Source: Archilochus colubris (taxonomy: Eukaryota; Chordata; Aves; Apodiformes; Trochilidae). From it: a stretch of DNA of 64,000 nt. Made by a program: the position numbers and the translations under genes. The notes beneath the pieces were generated by a model. The model was not told the origin of the DNA. It saw nothing but the letters and a program-made list of their open reading frames with translations, and did no database searches. Within the stretch, counting starts at the first letter, position 1, and the number at the start of each line of letters is the position of its first letter. Of this stretch, positions 1-12,800 are shown piece by piece. Location of the stretch: NCBI GenBank assembly GCA_023079485.1, contig CM041083.1, positions 154,460,552 through 154,524,551 of the forward strand. Direction: 5' to 3'.

Positions 1-3000
1 AACTGTTAATTGCTGAAGGATGAGGGTTTGGGGCAGAATCAGATTATGATTGTGTTTTCCTGTTTTACACTCACTAAATTTACTAATCTGGAGAAATTGT
101 CTTATTTCTTGTGAGAAAGAAACTGTGACTCCTCTTTACAATTAAATTTATTAGATGTAGGGAATCTGGTTTTTTTCAGAACAAAAGCAGCAATACTGAA
201 CTCTAAAGAGCTTTCAAGTAGTTCTGGGACCACATTTTTTTTTTTTCTAACTCTGACTCCGCATGTACTCTTTGTTTAGAACTGCATTACTGTAGTGCCA
301 AAAGCTGAAACTCTCCACGGGAGGTTGTTTTTGCAGAAAGAAGCTAAAAGAGATACTTTGTCACACTGAAAAATACTACCATGTGGTTACACAAAAGTAA
401 AGTCTATGCCTTAAAAAATCGTCATGTAAAAAAAATGATATGCATTTCATTTTTCTTTTTTATAATTTTATAATTTCTTTTGTATTCTAAAGTTAAGGGC
501 AAATCAAAATCAAATTCATCAAAGGTAGATATATCTATTGTCCAATATGAGTGGCTGACAAAATGTATTTATTTCTCATCATCTTATCACCAATTTCCAT
601 ACTTTGCCTGGTAGAAGTTAAAATCAAAAAGATCAGATGTAGTGAGGAATTAAAGATTAAGTTATAAGCTCCAAGCCCCTGCAGAGAAATATCAAATACT
701 CTTTCTATATAATCTAGGAAAAGCATGAGGTTTTAACTAACAATTGCCAAATTACAAATATTTAGACAGGGTATTGTTCAAACATAATTAGTTCCATGAA
801 AAAGCCAATAAGCATAAGAATTGGCCTGAAATTTGGTTGTTTTGAAGGTTGCTTATTGATTACATTTACTTTGATGTCTTTGTCTGTTTGGAGTCTGCAG
901 CATGCAAAATTCCTTAAGTGCTTTGCTGTTCACTTTTCTTTTGTTCGTTATATAAGTAGTAAGCATAGATAAATCCCAAAATCTTTTATGACATAGGAAA
1001 GTAACAGAGTGGATTATTCTTCATTCCAGTGCAAAAGTTTAAGGAAGATGCTTGAAAACTTCATTTTTGTGACCTCACCCTATATTATTATTTATAAATA
1101 ATAATAAATAAATAAGTGGGCTTATTCCTAAAAAGCTTGATCAAGGCATAACAAGAGACATGTGATTTCTTCCCCTATAATTAATCAGGCTCCACGGTGA
1201 CCTATGTATCAGCAATTCTGTGAAGTATTCATTGTGAGGAAAAAAATATCCTGGGAGACTTAGAAGAAACAGACCTATATTATTTTACAAGTTGAAGATG
1301 AAAAAAAATAAATCCATTTCTTTAAATCTTAAAGTTCAATGAACTTGTTTTAAAAGAGAGTTCAGCTTGGCAAGTACATTTCTAATTAAACTTAACAAGT
1401 TATAAAAATTCTATCAAATGTTCTAACAAGTTTATGGAAAGCTTTTACTGGGTGTAGTATCGATTTCCAGTTTTACAGAGGACAATTAACTTGTGTGGAA
1501 AGCAGAGTAGAAAATCTTCAAAATAGTTATTTGATACAAAGCACAAGTACTTCATAATGATTCATAGGATTCCTTTCTAGTGAAAAGCTGCATGCCCCCA
1601 GGGCAGGGTGCAGGCATTATCTTCTCTGATCACACCTTAACAAACAACTAACTCAGATACAAGGATCTGGGTCAAAACTCCCTCAAACTGACTAATGCCC
1701 AAAGAACTAACAAAATAGTTCATTGTGCTGACATAAATGTGGGAGAAAAAAATGTTTCTTAAATAAACAAACAAACAAAAACCTTTTGTTAAACTGATGT
1801 ATCCTTTTAACACAAACAAGAGCATTCCTGATATTACTAAACATAAGGTCAAAAATTCCGAGAAAGTATGTTCATAAAAAACTTCCTACTTAAGGGGGAG
1901 AAAAAACCCAGTCTAAAACTACAAAAGGAAGAGATTTTCTTAATGCTTAGCTTTACTGTGAGTTGTTTGGTTCGGCCACATACCAGAGCATTATATTATT
2001 ACAATGTTGGACACAGATGTTACAAGAATGTGTGTATGTGTGTGTCTTGTAGAATTTTCAGTTTTATTTTCATACATCTGTTCTTCCAAACCTATTGATC
2101 TGCAGCAATTTTGAAAAGAAACACATTCTTCAGTGATGAGTTAAATGGAGAACTCCTGTATTTGTAACTGCAAAGGAAACTCAAAACAGGTTATGAGACG
2201 TAAACAGTAAATTCACCCAGAGATGAAATGTGCTTGGAATTTTTAATATTAAAACATCACACTTCATTTGTTGAGGTAATATTTTAATAGTGTTGTATGT
2301 AAGGCTCTTGTAAAAGTAAGATTTTTTACATTACTTAATTTAATCAAGCTATTAAATTATATAACTGGATAATCATAAAACTGGATAAGATAAACTATGG
2401 ACAGTGATAATTAAGTCCTGAAAATGATGAAAACAAGCAGAAGAAAGACTTATACACTTCTGATTTTTATACTGTCACACTAGTAAATATTTCAGAATTT
2501 CACGCAGCTTTCACTTTCATTGTGAACCCAAATATCAAACAGTAACACTTGCATAACACGTGGTAATAAATTGTCTTCTGAAGGCTAAGTTGACATACAA
2601 TCATATTTTAAAAACACTGATGTGCAGTAAAACATATAGAACAAACAGCTTTTACTACTTTTAAAATAATTAACATCTACTATAAATTTCATTCTAATGA
2701 TATTTGTAACTAAAGGAACTATTTGACATAATTCTAGAATATGAAGACATTGCTGAAGTGAAACAGTCTGGTGATGTTCTGTGCCCACCTTTCTGAAGAG
2801 CTAGAATTTGATTATTGTTGGCCCTTGCTACAAGGTGAAGGCTTGAAGGTTTGAAATCATATGGACTTGGTGGAAGAAAAAAGAGGCCGAATGTAACTTT
2901 CCTTGTGCCTCCTTGATTTTCTATTTTACTTTTTTTCATTTTACCAAAAGAAATTGTTACTTTTTTCATTTTATCAATATAGGTAGTGACATTTTTTTCA

Positions 3001-4130
3001 AAGACAGATAAATTAAATTTGTATTCTTGGTATTTTATTGTTTTTGTAGGATATTTTGGATGGCTATTCAGCATATGCATTTGATATCTGATAAATATTG
3101 TTGGTCATGTAATGGAAATTATCAGAATATTTGTAAAGTATTACTTCTTTTCACCCATTTTGTAGATTAAGATATTCCTTCTGCTCCACAAGGAAGAGAG
3201 ATACTTCAGTTCTCAAAATATTTCTAAAATTTTTCAAAACATTTAAATTTAAATTTAAAACAATTTAAATTTAAAACTTTTTTGTTAAATATTCATTGAT
3301 TAAAGCATAAACTGTTCTTCACATCTAGCTTTCTAGAGGGTCTTTTTATCTTTCCAAATTTATTAGGTAGCTGTTTTAAAATAGCTGTTAAAAAACAGTC
3401 CAATACTATCATTTCTACATAGATATTTATCTTTATTGTTCAATAACCTGATTGTATTTGTGCATTGTATTGTTATTATATATATATTAGATATTTATAT
3501 ATATGCATTATATTTTGATAATTTGGTTGAAAAATATCAGAAGAGAATTATGACATGAAGATACAAACGTGCAAATAAAGATTGCAATAGAAATAAATGT
3601 CAAGGTATATATAAAAAGACCTTATGATTTCCCTATATATAGAAGAAGGGGAGCAGACATAACTGATCTATTTTCCAATTTGCCCCTGAAGTTAATCCAG
3701 TTAAGATTTTAAAGATCTTACAGAAGACATGGCTTTTACTTATCATACATTAACATAATTTTATGGGGAATTAAATTAAGTGTTCATTTTCTGGAGAGAA
3801 GATTACCCTTGTTTTCATATCTTCAGAGGGTTGAATAGCTGTTAAGAACTGTCTTTCTCCACACCAAGACTAAATGAAAACAATTTCTTAAATCAGGCAA
3901 GATTAATCTACCCACATTGCTGTCACTCCTATGACACATTGTATATATATTCTATTTTTTTCTGCTGAAAATTTCATTATAAATTTGAAGTGAATTTGAA
4001 TTCAATTTGAAGTGAAGTGGTGTAACGGGGTGTCTAGCAGCAGAGATTCACTCAGGGTGTCCTGAAGTCCTAGAAAAGGAAGACTCTGCTGAATCACACC
4101 AAATGCCTGTCTTGGCTTGACAAAGCTAAA
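1..4130. other. AT-rich unique DNA, no gene recognised
   Basis: I see no gene. The stretch is AT-rich and CpG-poor, with stop codons frequent in all frames. The longest open frame (128 codons, minus, 2694-3080) starts in AT-rich sequence, has low-complexity lysine and asparagine-rich composition at its N-terminal part, and matches no family I know. Small structures present are a perfect A/T palindrome at 1083-1106, an AAAC-type run at 1760-1782, a TTTAAA-rich direct repeat at 3239-3277, TA-rich sequence at 3476-3505, and two copies of a 12-mer beginning ATTTGAAG near 3980 and 4003. Confidence 0.7.
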
Positions 4131-4740
4131 TCATAGAATCATAAAAAGTTAGGGGTTAGAAGGGACCTTGAAAGATCATTGAGTCCAACCTCCCTGCCAG
4201 AGCAGGGTCATCTACAAGGAGGTCACACAGGAACATGTCCAGGTGGAATTTGAATGTTTCCAGGGAATGAGACTCCACAAGGCCCCTGGGCAGCCTGTGC
4301 CAGTGCTCTGTCACCCTCAAAGTGAGAAATTTCTTCCTAATATTTATATGGAACCACCTATGCTCCAGTGTTAACTATTGCTCCTTGTCCTAATGGTTAG
4401 TCACCCCTGAGAAAACCTTGAGTCTGTCAATGTTTATAAACACTGATGAGATCACCTCTCATTCTCCTCTTCTCCAAGATGAAGAGACCCAGGTCCCTCA
4501 GCCTTTCCTCATGAGGGAAGATGTTCCACTCCCTTCATCCTTTTGTTCCTCTGCACTGGACTCTTACAAGCAGTTCCCTGTCCTTCTGGAACTCACAGGC
4601 CCAGAATTGGACAGAATATCCCAGATGTGGCCTCATCAGGGCAGAGTGGAGGGGGAGGAGAACCACCTCCCTTCCAATGCACCCCAGGATGCCATTGGCC
4701 TTCTTGGCCACAAGGGCACATTGTTGGCTCATGGTCATCC
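4131..4740 (-). mobile_element. CR1 LINE, 5'-truncated 3' end (minus)
   Basis: On the plus strand the block opens with TCATAGAATCAT, the reverse complement of the CR1 3' terminal ATTCTATGA repeats. It then runs through the standard 3' region and the C-terminal end of the CR1 ORF2 protein. Read on the minus strand, frames near 4535-4738 give the typical string [17 protein letters not shown] followed by a YSVQFWA-like segment, which is the region downstream of the reverse transcriptase core. The 5' end is lost abruptly at about 4740, as expected for incomplete target-primed reverse transcription. Frames are broken, so it is a dead copy. It looks like the same subfamily as the element at 50617-51349, judged by the shared 3' end with GAAAGATCAT and CCTGCCAGAGCAGGGTCA. 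Confidence 0.95.
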
Positions 4741-5563
4741 AAATGTGTAAATGTGTAACCAGCTTGTTTACAATAAACTGTAGAATTTAGCAGGTAAAAC
4801 AATGTTTGCCTAACAAATAACTGTGAAAATGTTCTATGTTTAATTTAATCCATATTACAAGCTTTGTATTCCTTAGCTGCAACATCACAGCACTGGACAA
4901 CTAAATTTTAATAAAGTATGGTTTCTATGGAAAAAAAAAAAAAAAGATAGGGAAAAAAATCATCTTAAATGAGGAAAATACTTTTTTGAACAAAGTTGTG
5001 CAAATTCTCAGCTTTAGTATGTACGGCTTTTAGTGTCCTGCCTTATGCTTGCATTGATGAGAAGCTACAATTATGTAAGGATCTGACCCAATAAACAACA
5101 ATGAGATTGCATTCATGAATGCTGCATATTTTTCACATGAGGGCCCAGGACAACTCTAAAACTCTCATAACATCTGGTAAATAATCCTCTTTTCAACTAA
5201 AACTCAAGTTTAACTATAGCATATTCTCCTTGAGGAAAGGTCTTGAAACAAGATACTGTTTTCATACTAAGTTGCTCTCTTCGTGCAACTACAGGTGTGT
5301 CCTTTCTTATTTTTGCCCTCCTTTGATTGGAATGTATCTTTTTGTTTTACAGACTCTGAAAAAACAGGAAATGTAGTTGCTCTAAAGTACTTGAGTACTA
5401 ACTTATATAAAGAGACATTTCAATGCAACTGGTTAGAAAATGGCAACTTCAGTCAACATCACTGGGGTTCAAGTCACTTAGCATGGCAACACTGTGGTTC
5501 ACATTTGTCAAAATAGAAATTAAAAAAAAAATAGAACATGAAATATCTGACTTATTTTATCTA

Positions 5564-5589
5564 TTTTTTTTTTTTTTTTTTTTTTTTTT
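5564..5589. repeat. T26 homopolymer
   Basis: Uninterrupted run of 26 T on the plus strand. No adjacent retroposon was recognised on either side, so the source of the tract is unknown. It is a likely length-variable site. Confidence 0.9.
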
Positions 5590-6668
5590 AGGAAAGAGAT
5601 AGCACTATAATGAGTCACCAGCAACATTAAAGACAAATTTGGCTGGCTACTTCAGCTGTGTATTGTAAAAGCTTTCATTTGCTCAAACACACTTTTTTAC
5701 CAAAGGCTTCTTTCACAGCTGACACTGGAGACTCAAATTGATTATTCTATGCAGCTAAAAGAGAAAGGAAAAGACAAATTGCATCACAGCTCATCCCTAA
5801 CTGTCCATGCAATTTTAGGTGCACATGTGGTGCTGCTATAGTGATTTTAAGTTTTCAATCTCTGTTCACTTTAGAAAGTAGAAAAGTTATATTGTAACTC
5901 TGTGTCATGGAGTGGTGTTTCCTGTACTTGGTTTCTAATACTTTGCCATCTCTCAGAACACCTATTGCAGAGTGGTATGTCATTTTCTTTCTCATGGATG
6001 AGGTGTTAAAAATGACAGTTTCCAAATTATGTCCTGACTGCAACATGAACCCTAACCTTGGTTTCTAGATGCAGCCTGTTTGAATACCTTACAGAGCAAA
6101 ATACTATGATTTGACCTTGTTAAAAATACCCTTTTTGCTTGCATGAAATTTTATGTAAAGAGATTTGAGAAATTTCTGTTCTGTGTTTCAAGTTCTGTGA
6201 AACAGGATTTCTAAGAAAAAAACTCCTGAAGAATTAAAATGCTTCCTGAATCTTTTTTTCATTTGAATTTATATGAGCTTCATCTTCAGCAATTTTGCAG
6301 CAAACATTTTTTTCATAAAGGTTATTGCTAGTTTTAAAATAAAGAGAGAGGAGAAAGAAGATTCAGACAGAAAGAGGTAGAGAAATGTACAATTCTGCTC
6401 CAGAAATATCTGGCTACAGCACAGGAACTGGCAAATAAAAAGCCACATACCTTTTTGCCAAAATACATATTCCATATGGTTGCCAAAGACAAACTATGTG
6501 CATCAGATGTCCTTTGGGTAGGTGATATCTCATTCCTGAATCACTAGTTTTACTGAGTCCAGAAGAAAGAAGTGTATAGAAAACAAAGATTATGTTAAAA
6601 GAAAGTTAGAGCAGCTTTCCACATTTCAGATCTGCAAATACAAATATGCACATATTATAAACACATTT

Positions 6669-6717
6669 TAAAAAAAATTAAAAAAAAGAAAAAAAGAAAA
6701 AAGAAAGCATAAAAAAG
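6669..6717. repeat. A-rich low-complexity tract
   Basis: Almost pure A with scattered G and T (AAAAAG-like units) over about 50 bp. Simple sequence, with no attached element recognised. Confidence 0.8.
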
Positions 6718-6867
6718 ACCAAATTATACTTGTAATACTTTTAAATAACATTTTTATTATTAAAAATATTTTTATAATATTTTGCTAAATACAGATTAAA
6801 ATTCTAATAGCATTCCTTTACAGACATTATACAGTAGTGAGGTATTGAGACAGATTTTGATGGTATT

Positions 6868-7212
6868 ATAAAATCATAAAATGGTTTTGTCTGGAAAGGA
6901 CCTTCAAAGGTCATTTAGTTCATCTTCACTGGCATGGACAAGGACATCTATTGGATCAGGCTTCTTAAAACCCCATCCAACTTGTCCTCAATCACTTCCT
7001 ATTATGGGGCATCCACAACATCTCCGGGAAACATGTTTCTGTGTCTCATTTTCCATATCACCAAAAAAAAAAAAAAAACCCAAAAAAACTATCTAAACCT
7101 AAAATTTTCCTCTACCTACCATTGCCCCTTGTTCTATCACTACAGGAGTTGGTAAAAAGACTCTTATCAACTCTACATACTGAAAGGCAGAAATAAGTTC
7201 TCTCTGGAGACA
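6868..7212 (-). mobile_element. CR1 LINE fragment, divergent (minus)
   Basis: Plus-strand AAATCATAAAATGG followed by GGAAAGGACCTTCAAAGGTCA is a degraded CR1 3' end in minus orientation. Downstream come the reverse complements of the usual CR1 blocks: CCATCCAACTTG, the line around CATTGCCCCTTGTTCTATCAC, and a segment near 7170-7205 matching the part that normally reads as a short connection into the ORF2 end. A run of 16 A interrupted by CCC at about 7063-7090 sits inside it and probably arose by slippage after insertion. It is more diverged than the 4131 copy, so older or of another subfamily. Boundaries are approximate. Confidence 0.8.
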
Positions 7213-9570
7213 CTGATTGATAAAGAAATTAAATGTTTTAGTAGTCATCTCCAAAACTGATGGTAAATCCTGTAAATTAATTAGAATGCAGATATTGTAG
7301 AAGACTCTCTGTTATGTTATGAATAAATTAGAATTAATCTACATATTGCATGACAATTTTAAATGAAAAATTTCATTTAAATAATTACTTTTGATCACTT
7401 AACTTTTAGCAATCATTTCTGTGTTATCATACTGGATATCTGTTTCATAGTTTTGATCCAAATATAATAAATTCTGTACCCTTACTGTAGCAGTGATTTA
7501 TCAACAATGAAAACAACAATTTCTCCAGAATATTTTTTTTTTCTCCTTGGCCCCTGGACTGCTTAATATGTTGTATGACATGCATCTTCCTCATTTGGTC
7601 TGAATTTTTGAGCAAGGCTTTACCAGTTCCCAGCCCTCACCTCAACAGAAAAGTTACAATCATTTTTTTGTAGTATGCATCATTATAATTGTTAATATAT
7701 TTCACACTCCTGGATATTTTGGAAATTGTTCATATTATATATTTTTATGCATATAATTGTGATAATTTTTATAACTTCTAGAGATATATATCTTGCTCTT
7801 AGACCATGACTTTGAAATTCTGACCTGAGACCAGTACTCAAGATCTCTCATAGATGGAGATAACAGCCACAGTAAGATTTTCATTATCACATTATGTGGG
7901 GCTAACAAGTAAACATTTTCTTTGCTCCACATTTCTTAACCTACTTTCTGTTGTTTGGGCGGGTTCTAAAAAATTCTTATCTTTCATCTGAAAAATGCCA
8001 ATTTTTAAATTTATATGTTTTAAAAGTACTGGCGGAAAACTTCAGCTTTCATGTATTTGTTCCAAAACCAGAAAGAAAGAAGGAAATAATAGACATGCAC
8101 AAATACTCTGCAGTAATGGCAGGGATGTAACAAAATCCTAGATCACACAGCTGAAAAGTTCTTCTTAAAGCCAGCTCTTTATTACTAGCAGGTAACAAAA
8201 AGTAACATGATATTTTTGAAATATATCAAGATCTTGATAAAACATGGTTTGTGTGATGAAACTCTAATTGAATTAACACCATTACAATTTCAAGGAGGTA
8301 AAAAAACACCCCACAAACAACTGTCAAGGATCATTCCACAATTATTCAAAGATATTCCTAATGCAACTTGCTTAGTAGTTGTAGCTGTCAGTCATTCTAC
8401 TGATCCTGTCTTCTGAGCTCACAGGTAATGCACATAGCTGTTGATTTAAATGCCATGCAAAGCTGTATTTGAACTAATCTGTCTTAAACAGATAGGAATC
8501 TTGGCTAAGCCCTTAACACAGTTATTTGTCTGCCACAAATGTTGTCTTTCCTGAAATAAACCATTATTATTTTCACTCTAAGGCATCTTAACAAGTTTCA
8601 TGGATATCTTACTGGAAAACCATTGTGGAAAATATTTGGCTAGGTTTATTCTAGAATATTAAACATGCCCAAAAATTGTTCAAGAGCATTGAAGCAGAAT
8701 AAAGAGTGGTTTTTGCTCTGGGGTGTTCTTTTTGCTTTCAACATGAGGTTACTGCATAAGAACTGCATGTGTTGAATAGTTCCTGGAAAATTCAACCTCC
8801 CAGATCATGCACAGAAACTGATAGGAACAATGCAATCATTCATGAACCAAAAAAATACTTTATATGAATTTAGGAGAAGGATTCTTTTTCTTTTCTCTCA
8901 CCTTTCCCATATTGAGAGAACTCTGTTTCAATATATATGGGTTGTTTTAATCTGTGTAACATGACTCCAGACAGGAAAGAGAGAAGACAAGCCTTTCTTG
9001 AGGAAAATACAAGCTACCATAAATACACATACATGAAGACATTTGATTTGGGTAAAACAAAGGCACACATTTGACGAAGTGGTATACAAGCAGTGTATTA
9101 AATAGAGGAAAATCACTTACAGTAAGGCAGTAGAAATGCTAGGTAAAGTGACATGCCAAATCAATAAATGCTTTAATTCAGTAGGGCTTTATGATCTATT
9201 TGTTTCTTTATCTTATTCATTTGATTACAGTAATGAAAAAGTGAAATGTTAGTAATAATAGAAAAAGAGAGAATGTTTAGAATACCAAGAAAATATATTT
9301 TAACAACTACATTTTTTATGAAGTCAAGAAAAGAAAAAGCAGAACAGAATCTGCGATAGAAGAAATTAAAAGCAATCCAATCTGAAACAACAGCTAGAAA
9401 ATACCACATGAATAAACAAAGTGTCCCAATCACAAATAAAGCCAAAAACTGCCTGGACTGCATTAAGAAAACCATTTTTAGAACAAGAAAGGTGATACTT
9501 TTGCTCATCTATTCTGAGACCACATCCTATTTTCTTACTTTATGTCCAGGACTTCCAGTACAGGAAAGGT
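7213..9570. other. AT-rich unique DNA, no gene recognised
   Basis: I see nothing gene-like. Frames reach only 60-111 codons (the longest is on the minus strand at 9173-9508, a hydrophobic phenylalanine- and leucine-rich translation typical of AT-rich noncoding DNA). No CR1 or LTR similarity was recognised here. Confidence 0.65.
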
Positions 9571-9857
9571 CACAGAATTACAGAATCATCCATGTTGGAA
9601 AGGACCTCTGAGATCATCAAGTCCAATCCTTTACCCACTATCACTGTGGTTACCAGACCATGGCACTGAGTGCCACATCCACTCTCTTCTTAAAAAACTC
9701 CAGGGACAGGGAATCCACCACCTCCCTGGGCAGCCCATTCCAATGCCTGATCACCCTCTCTGCAGAGAATTTTTTCCTAATATCTAACCTAAACTTCCCC
9801 TGGCATAGCTTAAGTCCATGCCCTCTTGTCTTACTGATAGCTGCCCACAAGAACAAA
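9571..9857 (-). mobile_element. CR1 LINE 3' end, CACAGAAT-type (minus)
   Basis: Starts on the plus strand with CACAGAATTACAGAATCATC, the reverse complement of a CR1 3' end with ATTCTGTGA-like units, followed by GTTGGAAAGGACC. The minus-strand frame at 9650-9856 reads as the last part of ORF2, with GKFRLDIRKKF and [19 protein letters not shown], then continues into the 3' untranslated region. Only about 290 bp remain. The same subfamily, including a distinctive CCATGGCACTGAGTGCCACA block, recurs in plus orientation at 62243-62461. Confidence 0.93.
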
Positions 9858-12800
9858 TTAAAAAAAAAAAAAATTGAACCTTTAAATTTCAGATAAATAA
9901 TTATTTAGATATGCTAGTAAAATATGAAGCACACACATTTTGTTTTGAATAAAATTCACATAACTAGCTAGTTCTGCTAAAACAGATAAAGCATTTTCTC
10001 CTGTGAACTTTCAAAGTACCTCATCCTATTATCCAAAGCAGTTCAAAGCAGAATTGCTCACAGATGATTGAACAATCAGTACAAGAAAATGCACTTTAAT
10101 ATCTGTGTCAAAACACAGATGGTTTCTATGTACAATTAAAACTTTTTAGAGATAAAATGAGTCTCTCAAGGTTTGACTTTGAAAAGTTATTTATATAGGT
10201 GACATTCCAAGCATCATTGAAAGTTTTTTAAAAAATGCACTGAAAAGCAAATTAAAATGAAAGTATTTTGATTTCTAAAACACACCAGAGCATTCATATG
10301 TGCTTGGTAAATAAATTTAAATGCATTTTAAAGGTGAGACAAATGAGTCCTTAGTTTTGTTACTTGTATTCTGGTTATTTAATGACAGCAGCCGATTTGT
10401 CTGATTTTGGGGAAAACTCTGTCCTATAAATAACCTTGTAATTATTTTAAAAACAAAAGATATTTCTAGAAGTGCCTCCAGTTTTTATTGTTCCTCCATG
10501 TAGCTCAGAAACAATGATTCTCTGCATTACCTTATGCACATTAAGATTTTTCTTCTAACTCTCTTATCTTAAGGAAAAATAACATACATCCACACCATCT
10601 TTTTTCCCTTCCTACAAACGACTAACTATTTCACTGCTACTTTTGCATCTTCACATGGGTTGTTTGAGAACCTGTTTTTCTATTTAATTAATGAAATGTT
10701 GGGGTGCTCACAGTCAAACTCCCTCCAGAAATCTTTTTACTCATCAATTGTTTTGTTTATGTTTTTTTTTCTCTGAATCTTCACTATCAACCTCTGTAGT
10801 GGCTCTGATCTTGTACAAATATAGCCAAAGGGTTCATTTTGTACTCAAAATAGGTCTATTGTAGTCAATAAATACATCAATGTCTTTACAGTAACACATC
10901 TGGGCAGTTGTGGTAATAATTAGGATACGATTACATGGCTGGCATAATCAAATGTTTTGTGATAAAAATGTTGTATTGCAGACTGCTCTAACATGTGTTT
11001 TTTATTTCCTAATGAGGCCCTCATTTGGATGGCAAATGCATGCTTATAGCATGGAATTTTTTACTCCTATTAGCTAAGCCTCTGAAGTAATTTCAAGGCG
11101 TATGTATTTGAACAGTTTATTTCCTCCTCTTTGAACACTTGAGAATGCTGGACTTTTATAAACTATATTTAGAATCAGAAAGACTGATTTAGAACAGAAA
11201 TACTGTTTTCATGGATAAATTCTAAAATTTCATTGCATATTATAATTGAAATTTCTCTTTATCAAGAAAGATTTTTTTTTAAACACTCCTAGTTAGACAA
11301 CAAATTCAATCCTTATTTTATATTATTTAATCCAACAACTTAAAAAAATAATGGAAAATCTACTGAATTGACAGCTTCTATAGCATAAGATTTAGATATT
11401 TTTAAAGTGAAATTATATTATTCTCTCAATTGGCACATTGTAGCGTAAAAAGAAGTTCTTCTTTACCAAAATAAGAAAAGTCCTTACAGGAAAAATCTGT
11501 GTTCCCTTTCAGAGTCCACTCCTTTCATTTTTTCCTGAAACTTTTGTCCAATATTTCCTTACTAGCATTAAACTTGTGCTTGGTATTTTTTTACCCTTAC
11601 AGAAGAAGGGATCTGCTTTTTGGCTCTCCAAAAATTTATTGTCACAGGCTCCAGGAAGCAACTGTATGAACTAATTTGGTGACAAATCCTGCTATTAGGT
11701 CTCTCATGAGTGCTCATATTTACTATTTTTGAGACACCTAGGACCTAGAAATTTAAATTTTTTATTAAAGATTTCCTCTTCTACACATCTAATCAACTGC
11801 ATAACATAACAAGTTACTTCAAACAGAACAAATGAAATAGATTCATATATGCATACATATCCACATCATCATAGGAATATATTACTAAAGTAGACCATCA
11901 AAAGGAGAGCTTTACTACAAAGTATTACCAATGTAAAAAAAGAAGTATCTTTGTAGCAATTAGAATCTCTAAAAAATGCATAGAAATTGAAGATGCTCTG
12001 AGAAGCCATTCAATATTTACAAAATAATTTCCAACAAAAAAATCTAGGCAATCATTATATGTGCACCATATTAGCAGACTGTAATTCCATCTTTGCTGTC
12101 AACATCGTATTTCACAGAAAGTAATGACCTTATTCACAGACCTGCACATACCTCCATAAGAAGCGAATCAAAAGACATCCTTGCATTGCCTTTACAGAGC
12201 CTAGAGCTGAGGAGAACACCAATATTTACTAGTCTGAAAAGGAAACATGCACATACTGGCACTGTTTCTGTATCTACCACAAAGGATTTGTAGTACCAGA
12301 GTCATGAAGTCAATAATGAACCTCTCAGAACCACCAAGCTAACAATAAAATACAGATCATTTGAGATTTGTTCTATTTTGGTGTCACTGTAGAACAAAAA
12401 CCTTACTTTCTCATACCCACCCCAAAACAATTTGAGATATGTGTTACAGTTTTTACATTAGTTTCAAAGATCACCCTTTTGAGTCAGTTGCATAAGAAGA
12501 AATTCATATCCTTCTTTATCAGTCTCAGTCTTTTTTTAGTTATCTTTAATGTATTCATGACAGAAAGTACAGTTCATTGTGTCCCTGAGCGGAACTTGTC
12601 TTCTGATGTGGTATTTAAACTATTTTTACTTTTTCAAATTAAAAAGGAGTAAGATTTTAATTTTGACAGTCACATGAAAGTGGGAGACAGTTACTGTTTC
12701 AGGTCTGGAGGAAGCTCTCTGAACTCTGGTCAAGAAAACAATAGGCCTTTTCACAGTCCTCTTTTAAAAGTAAAACTGTTATTTTTAAATCAATAGCACT

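Larger units (their letters stand above)
4741..6867. other. AT-rich unique DNA with homopolymer runs
   Basis: No gene is supported. Noted within: a 15-base A run at 4931-4945, a 26-base T run at 5564-5589 and an A-rich purine tract at 6669-6717. Open frames are all shorter than 80 codons and start or end in low-complexity sequence. The T run at 5564 is followed directly by AGG, which makes it resemble a polypyrimidine tract plus acceptor site, but no coding sequence that I can recognise follows it. Confidence 0.65.

Noticed and set aside
2694..3080. 128-codon open frame (minus)
   Set aside because: AT-rich, no recognisable domain, no splice context and no conserved pattern. Long enough to be chance in 64 kb.
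5564..5592. Polypyrimidine tract plus AG as a splice acceptor
   Set aside because: No open or recognisable exon follows; homopolymer T runs are common in this window.
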